Shown here piece after piece: positions 59,038 through 64,000 of a stretch of DNA of 64,000 bases. The notes beneath the pieces are model-generated. The model did no database searches, had not been told where the DNA came from, and saw only the letters and a program-made list of their open reading frames with translations. The DNA lies in NCBI GenBank assembly GCA_030068075.1, contig CM057829.1, positions 85,489,132-85,553,131 on the forward strand, read 5' to 3'. The stretch is from Paguma larvata (Eukaryota > Chordata > Mammalia > Carnivora > Viverridae). The number at the start of each line of letters is the position of its first letter. Positions within the stretch are counted from its first letter, which is position 1. A program made the translations under genes and the position numbers.

Positions 59038-59274
59038 GGGCACCTGGCCAGCTCAGTCGGTTAAGTGTCTAACTTCAGCTCAGGTCATGATCTCACAGTT
59101 GTGAGTTCAAGCCCCACACTGGGCTCTGTTCTGGCAGCTCAGAACCTGGAGCCTGCCTCAGATTCTGTGTCTCCCTCTTTCTCTGCCCCTCCCCCCATTC
59201 GCATACAGTCTCTGTCTCTCAGTAATAAACATTAAAAATAAATTTTTAAAAATAAATAAAAAATAAATTTAAAC
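59038..59274 (+). mobile_element. CAN-SINE (SINEC), felid type
   Basis: Perfect 13-bp TSD aaagtcttggtca at 59025-59037 and 59275-59287. Long AAATAAA tail. Confidence 0.97.
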
Positions 59275-59287
59275 AAAGTCTTGGTCA

Positions 59288-60258
59288 TATTTTCAAGATT
59301 TTTTTCCTAAAGCTCTCTTTGCTTCTCATACTCTCTCTCCCTGCCCAAACCCATCCATTTCCATCTTTAAATTCTGATTTATAAAATGTTCTCAATTTCT
59401 TCTCCCTAAAACAGACCTAGTTATGTTAGCAATATGTCAAACAAGTAATAAAGATGGGGATTCTAACGGAGATGACCAGAAAAACATTCAGGTGTGACAA
59501 AATCTATTACAGAAAACTTACAAAGATATTTGACTCTCTGGCTCCAAAAAGTTTCTTATCACCTTTCTCTTATCCTTAACTCCAACTTCTTATCTATTTC
59601 CGCAACCCTAGAATTCTCTATAAAGGACTTTCTTAACCTACTATCTTACTAACCTACTTACGTGGTTTGGGCTCTTCCTTCTTTACTGGGGAGGTGACCT
59701 TTTTAAAACAAAGAACTCTCCTTGGATTTCTGAGTAGACTCCTTTAATAAATCTCGAAGATTGTGGGGATGGGGGGGATAAATGCACAGAAGTTTAAAAC
59801 AACACTATAATTTGCTCATTATCTGAACTTAGAATTAATTCATCAATTTTAGGGGAAAATGCAAAAAGTTCACTTACTCATTTCTTGGGGTATGAAAGGT
59901 GGAGGCATCCCACTCGCAAGACCCAAGATCCAGCACTGTACCCAACCTAGAGGCCCTCTACCACACTTGTATCTATCCCTCTTCGTTGTCTAGGGCTGCT
60001 TTTACGAATAAAGAGAATGCTAATCTGTTCAAAATATTAATTTTACTACTTACTCTCATTTTTATAGCTTAAGTTCTTTGTCCCTATTAGGTTTTATTCA
60101 TCTTCACATAGTCACTTTGAAATGCAAAATATACCCAGATACGAGGCCACAGTAATTCAGTAACTCTCAAACTTTATTAACTACAAAGGTCCAATGTGTA
60201 GGGAGCAGCAGCAGCTGGAAAGCTTTACAATACAATCACCATAAGTCTCTTTAAAAAG
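59288..60258. other. Unannotated stretch (presumed GPR63 intron)
   Basis: No repeat or exon recognised; a G8 run occurs near 59769-59777. Confidence 0.4.
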
Positions 60259-60268
60259 TACCTAAATA

Positions 60269-60475
60269 TAGTGGCACCTGGTGGCTCAGTCGGTTAAGCG
60301 TCTGACTTGGCTCAGGTCATGATCTCATGGATTGTTGGGTTCGAGCCCTGTGATGGGCTCTGTGCTGACAGCTCAGAGCCTGGGGCCTACTTCAGATCCT
60401 GTGTCTCCCTCTCTCTCCCCCTCCCCCACTCACACTCTGTCTCTCTCAAAAATAAACATTAAAAACACTTTTAAT
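60269..60475 (+). mobile_element. CAN-SINE (SINEC), felid type
   Basis: TSD tacctaaata at 60259-60268 and 60476-60485, perfect. Small deletions in the head (cctggtggctcag). Confidence 0.95.
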
Positions 60476-60610
60476 TACCTAAATAGAATAAATAAATAAA
60501 ATTGCCTAAACATGCATACAAATAAGAATAAAGACTGTATTTGCTACACAAATCAGTTTCAATACATCTATCTCTGAAGAAAAATTATAAATAGGTAAAT
60601 GCATATCTCT

Positions 60611-60907
60611 TTTATGTTTATTTTTGAGAGAGAGAGTGAGCACGCACGTGGGGGAGGAAGGGGCAGAAAGAGACAAGGGCACATGTTGGGATGAACACTG
60701 GGTGTTATATGTAAACCAATTTGAAAATAAACTATTATAAAATTAAAAAAAAAAGAGAGACAGAGAGAGAGAGGGAGAGAGAATCCAAGAAAATTCCATG
60801 CTGTCAGCACAGAGCCTGACGCAGGGCTCAATCCCACAATCTGTAAGATCATGACCTGACTCGAAATCGAGTTTGACACTTAACTGAGTGAGCTAACCAG
60901 GCGCCCC
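60611..60907 (-). mobile_element. CAN-SINE (SINEC), inverted, interrupted by an L1 tail
   Basis: SINE parts at 60611-60674 and 60755-60907, head ending aaccaggcgcccca. Flanks aaatgcatatct (about 60597-60608) and acaaatgtgtatct (about 60908-60921) resemble a TSD. Confidence 0.93.
60675..60754 (+). mobile_element. Minimal L1 3'-end insertion (about 66 bp plus tail)
   Basis: Starting at aagggcacatgttggg and ending gaaaataaactattataaaa, it matches the last 66 or so bases of the young L1 at 12625-12690 with no difference that I can see, then has an A-rich tail. Flanks aaagagaca (60667-60675) and aaagagagaca (from 60752) look like a TSD in a GA tract. Extreme 5' truncation. Confidence 0.9.
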
Positions 60908-60984
60908 ACAAATGTGTATCTTAAGCCTAATGTAATAGCTACAATTGTGCAAGATCAAGTAAAACGAACATATTTCCATCCTGA

Positions 60985-62111
60985 AGTAGTACATGATTTA
61001 TTATTTATTCTTATTGAGATATAATTGACATATAACTTTAGTTTCATTTCTACAAGATAATGATTCAATATTTGTATATATTGAGAAATGATCGCCAGAA
61101 TATAGTTAACATCCATCACCACACAGAAACTTTTTTTCTTGGTATGAGAACTTTTAAGATCTACTCTCTTAGCAACTTTCAAATACAGTAGCATTAACTA
61201 TAGTCACCACACTATACAATATGACTTACTTATTTTATAACTGGAAGTTTGTATCTTTTGACCCCCTTCACTAATTTCACCCACATTCACCCCCCCGCCA
61301 CTGGCAACCATCCATCTGTTGTTCTCTTGTATCTATGAGCTTGGTTACTGGGGTTTTTCTTGGTTTTTATTTGTTTCGGATTTCATTTATAAGTTCACAC
61401 AGTATCTGTCTTTGACTGGTTTCACGTAGCATAACGCCCTTGAGGTCCATCATATTGTTGTAAATGGCAAGATTTCATTCTTTTTATGAATAATAAAAAT
61501 GAAGAATATTCGTGCATATGTACCACAACTTCTTTATCCATTCATCCATCGATGGACACTTAAGTTGTTTCCATATCTTGGTTATCATAAATATTACTGC
61601 AGTGAACATGGGGGTGCATATACCTTTCTGAGTTAGTGGTTTTGTTTTCTATAGACAAATACTCCAGAGTGGAATTGCTGAATATATAGTAGTTCTATTT
61701 TTAATATTTTGAGAAATTTCCATACTGTTTCTACAGCAGCTGCACCAATTTAGATTTCCACTGATAGTGCATCATGGTTCCTTTGTTTTCCACATCCTTA
61801 CCAATATTTATTTCTCATTTTGTTGACAATAGCCACTCTAATAGGTGTGAAGTGACGTCCCACTGGCTTTGGTTTTGCAGCTCCCTGACAATTACTGAAG
61901 TTGAGCCCATTGTCATTTACCTGTTGGCCACTTGTGTGTCTTCTTTGGGAAAATGTCTATTCAGATCTTCTGTTCACATTTTATCAGGATTGCTTGGTTT
62001 TTTGCTGTTGAATTATAGGAGTTCTTTATAAATTCTGGATATTAACTCCTTATCAGATATATGATTTGTAAATATTTTCTTCCGTTCAGTAGGATGCCTT
62101 TTTATTTTGTT
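60985..62111 (-). mobile_element. Old L1 fragment, inverted (ORF2 3' end and 3'UTR)
   Basis: Long recognisable stretch: ttattgagatataattgacatataac, gatctactctcttagcaactttc, ttatccattcatccatcgatggacac, ggggtgcatatacctttctgag, tgcaccaatttagatttccac, ggagttctttataaattctggatattaactcc. It lies within presumed GPR63 upstream intron. Frames are broken. Confidence 0.9.
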
Positions 62112-62328
62112 GATGGACACACTTCATTTATTTATTATTATTTTTTTAGGAATTTCTTATTTATTTTTATTTGTTTTTTTAATAATTTATTGTCAAATTG
62201 GTTTCCATACAACACCCAGTGCTCAACCCAACAAGTGCCCTCCTCTGTGCCCATCACCCACTCTCCCCCCTCCCACACCCCCCTCCCCTCAGTTTGTTCT
62301 TAAGGTCTTTGAGAGGATGGACACACTT
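62112..62328 (-). mobile_element. Young L1 3' end, inverted, with TSD
   Basis: Body about 62125-62315, flanked by a perfect 13-bp TSD, gatggacacactt, at 62112-62124 and 62316-62328. The reverse complement reads gaggggaggggggtgtggg, then cacttgttgggttgagcactgggtgttgtatgg and an AATAAATT tail. It is the same general L1 3'UTR as 12577-12690 but a different variant. Confidence 0.92.
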
Positions 62329-62504
62329 TATAACATTTGGTTTCCTTGACCATATTGAGGAACAAAAACAAAAAACGGAATGGAGCCAAAGCAGAACCAC
62401 AGTTTAGAAGATGCTTTTTAGGTTGTTATATAAACATATAAATAGTCATAATACTTTTTCTGCCACCAAAGCCTCCCATTACTACAAAAACTTCAACTTA
62501 ATTT

Positions 62505-62606
62505 AATTCAATTATTTTTCATCAAATATTTCTTTAACTACCTTGTATGTGCCAGGCACTAGAGAGTGAGCAACTCACAAGTGGTTCCGGGACTTCTGGT
62601 TAAAAT
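62505..62606 (-). mobile_element. L2 3' fragment, inverted
   Basis: catcaaatatttctttaactaccttgtatgtgccaggcactagagagtgag matches the inverted L2 terminus. Truncated by the next SINE. Confidence 0.7.
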
Positions 62607-62618
62607 GTGCAGACTGAT

Positions 62619-62839
62619 GGGGCACCTGGGTGGCTCAGTTGGTTAAGCGACCGACTTCAGCTCAGGTCATGATCTTTGTTTTGTGATTTCAAGCCCTGCA
62701 TCGGGCTCTATGCTCACAGCTCAGAGTCTGGAGCTTTCTTTGGATTCTGGGTTTCCCTCTCTCTCTGCACCTCTCCTACTCATGCTCGCTCGCTCTCTCT
62801 CTCTCAAAACATAAATAAACATTAAAAAAAATTTTTTAA
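62619..62839 (+). mobile_element. CAN-SINE (SINEC), felid type
   Basis: Perfect 12-bp TSD gtgcagactgat at 62607-62618 and 62840-62851. Contains a short CGCT-type expansion (ctcgctcgctctctc). Confidence 0.97.
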
Positions 62840-62851
62840 GTGCAGACTGAT

Positions 62852-64000
62852 CATTGACCCTGCATCTCAAAATCATACTGAAATGACAGGATTTTTTTAA
62901 ACAAAATGTACATTCCAAAGGACAAAAGGTATGAAGGAAAAATACACTAATAGATAAGGGATTTTTTAAATGTCTTAAGACAAAAAGTAGATGGCAAAGT
63001 GGGAGCTGACTGAACAGAACAGAGAACTCTTTATCCTCAATACTTCCAGGGAAATAAGCTTAGAAGAAGCTGACACACCCTGTAGATACATCCCCAGAGC
63101 AACTCTAGATTGGAAGGTACCAGGTACCACAGAAAGCAGGTGGCACTGAAAACTGTTAAGCTGCCTGAAAACCTATCTCCAGAGCCACTAGAACCCCACT
63201 CCATGCCCAGATGTCCCCTCCTGTGAGCAACCACAGGAAAGCGCACACTCTCATTCCAGCAGCACAAGTCTGTGGCACGACTGCACCTGACAAGCAAAAA
63301 CTTCAGGGTATCAGTGCAGGGCTGACAACAGGGAGACTCCGTGAATAGCTGCACATGCCACATGAGCACCTGGCCTTCTTCTCCACCCCGTTCCCAAAGC
63401 GCCAGCAGCCGGCACGTGCTACCCATGCAGGACTAAAAGATTTGTCTATTCCAATAATTAAAAAGCCCTAGAGGAAACAAACTCTATATTCTAACATTTG
63501 ATGGTACCCTAAGAAAAATGCTACGTTGGTGCCCAATCACCTTGTATACTGAAGTCCACCCACTATCAAGCCAGCCCACGCACATAGAGCTTCTCATTGG
63601 CATTTTGGTGCCTATTAAATATAAATGGTCAATCTCTCTAATACATAAGGAATCCACAAAGGAATTAAAGATAATTTTACAGTTAAATATTAAGGAAAAG
63701 AACCAGAATTTATAATATCAAGGAACATGGCATGCATGGACTTAATAATGTCTTTGCCCTGGTATCTACAGAGTGTTCTTTATTCACTGCACTCCTGGCT
63801 CACCGGAATGTAAATACTCTCTGGCCCTCTTCCTCTTCTTACAGAGAAGCATAATAAGCAAAGCAGCAGCTCTGAATGCTTAGAGTAACTATGTTAAAAG
63901 ATTCTGTCCTCTTGGGACTTTTCATCAAATACTATTGTGACCTGAATTTTCTTTGGAATTTTATATAAAACTAAATAAAGGTTAAAAGTTTTTTTTAACA
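62852..64000. other. Unannotated stretch to window end
   Basis: About 1.1 kb, locally G+C-richer at 63060-63430, with a 129-codon minus-strand frame (63037-63426) that resembles no protein I know. No repeat family assigned. Presumed GPR63 intron or upstream DNA. Confidence 0.35.

Overview
The window looks like mammalian, almost certainly felid (cat-family), nuclear DNA. It holds 29 copies of the carnivore tRNA-Lys-derived SINE (CAN-SINE/SINEC), most of the felid type with head GGGGCGCCTGGGTGGCTCAG, a CT-rich 3' half and an AATAAA/A-rich tail, many between clear target-site duplications (TSDs). L1 copies of several ages, L2, MIR and Tigger/MER5 DNA transposon relics, microsatellites and an A+T-rich background complete the picture. 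Nothing prokaryotic is present, so operons, ribosome binding sites and CRISPR arrays do not apply.

One functional protein-coding gene is visible: GPR63, an orphan class A GPCR (PSP24-beta), on the minus strand at 56990-58249. It is an intact single-exon reading frame of 419 codons. Its exon continues 150 bp upstream to a convincing splice acceptor at 58400-58401, so the right end of the window is probably 5'UTR intron. That short 5'UTR carries several upstream AUGs, one of whose ORFs ends four bases before the start codon. About 57 kb downstream of the gene is repeat-rich DNA with no other functional gene that I can recognise.

Layout. 1-9300: unique A+T-rich DNA with nine SINEs. 9335-12736: a young 5'-truncated L1 with a perfect 17-bp TSD, 37-bp poly(A) and an uninterrupted reverse-transcriptase frame lacking the endonuclease domain. 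12737-18100: unique DNA, a possible LTR remnant, a MIR, an L2 piece and three SINEs. 18108-19384: a decayed full-length processed pseudogene of EEF1G. 19400-24390: L2 copies, a broken ancient L1, a Tigger-like element and a MIR. 24395-29436: an old L1 with 5'UTR, ORF1 and the first part of ORF2, itself hit by a Tigger2-type element and two SINEs. 29440-33465: unique DNA with three SINEs. 33470-36275: the 3' part of an old L1, interrupted by two L1 3' ends in tandem. 36590-37395: an inverted old L1. 37400-45845: two MIRs and then about 9 kb without young SINEs. 45850-56150: SINEs, MIRs, L2, MER5 and unassigned relics. 56990-58400: GPR63. 58400-64000: intronic or upstream DNA with SINEs, a 66-bp L1 tail inside a SINE, and an inverted L1 carrying a younger L1 insertion.

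I found no new biological system. The best leads are the host-started, endonuclease-less L1 frame, the GPR63 upstream ORFs, the EEF1G retrocopy, and the nested L1 insertions that order events in time. Family assignments rest on recognition by eye; outer edges of old repeats are accurate only to tens of bases.
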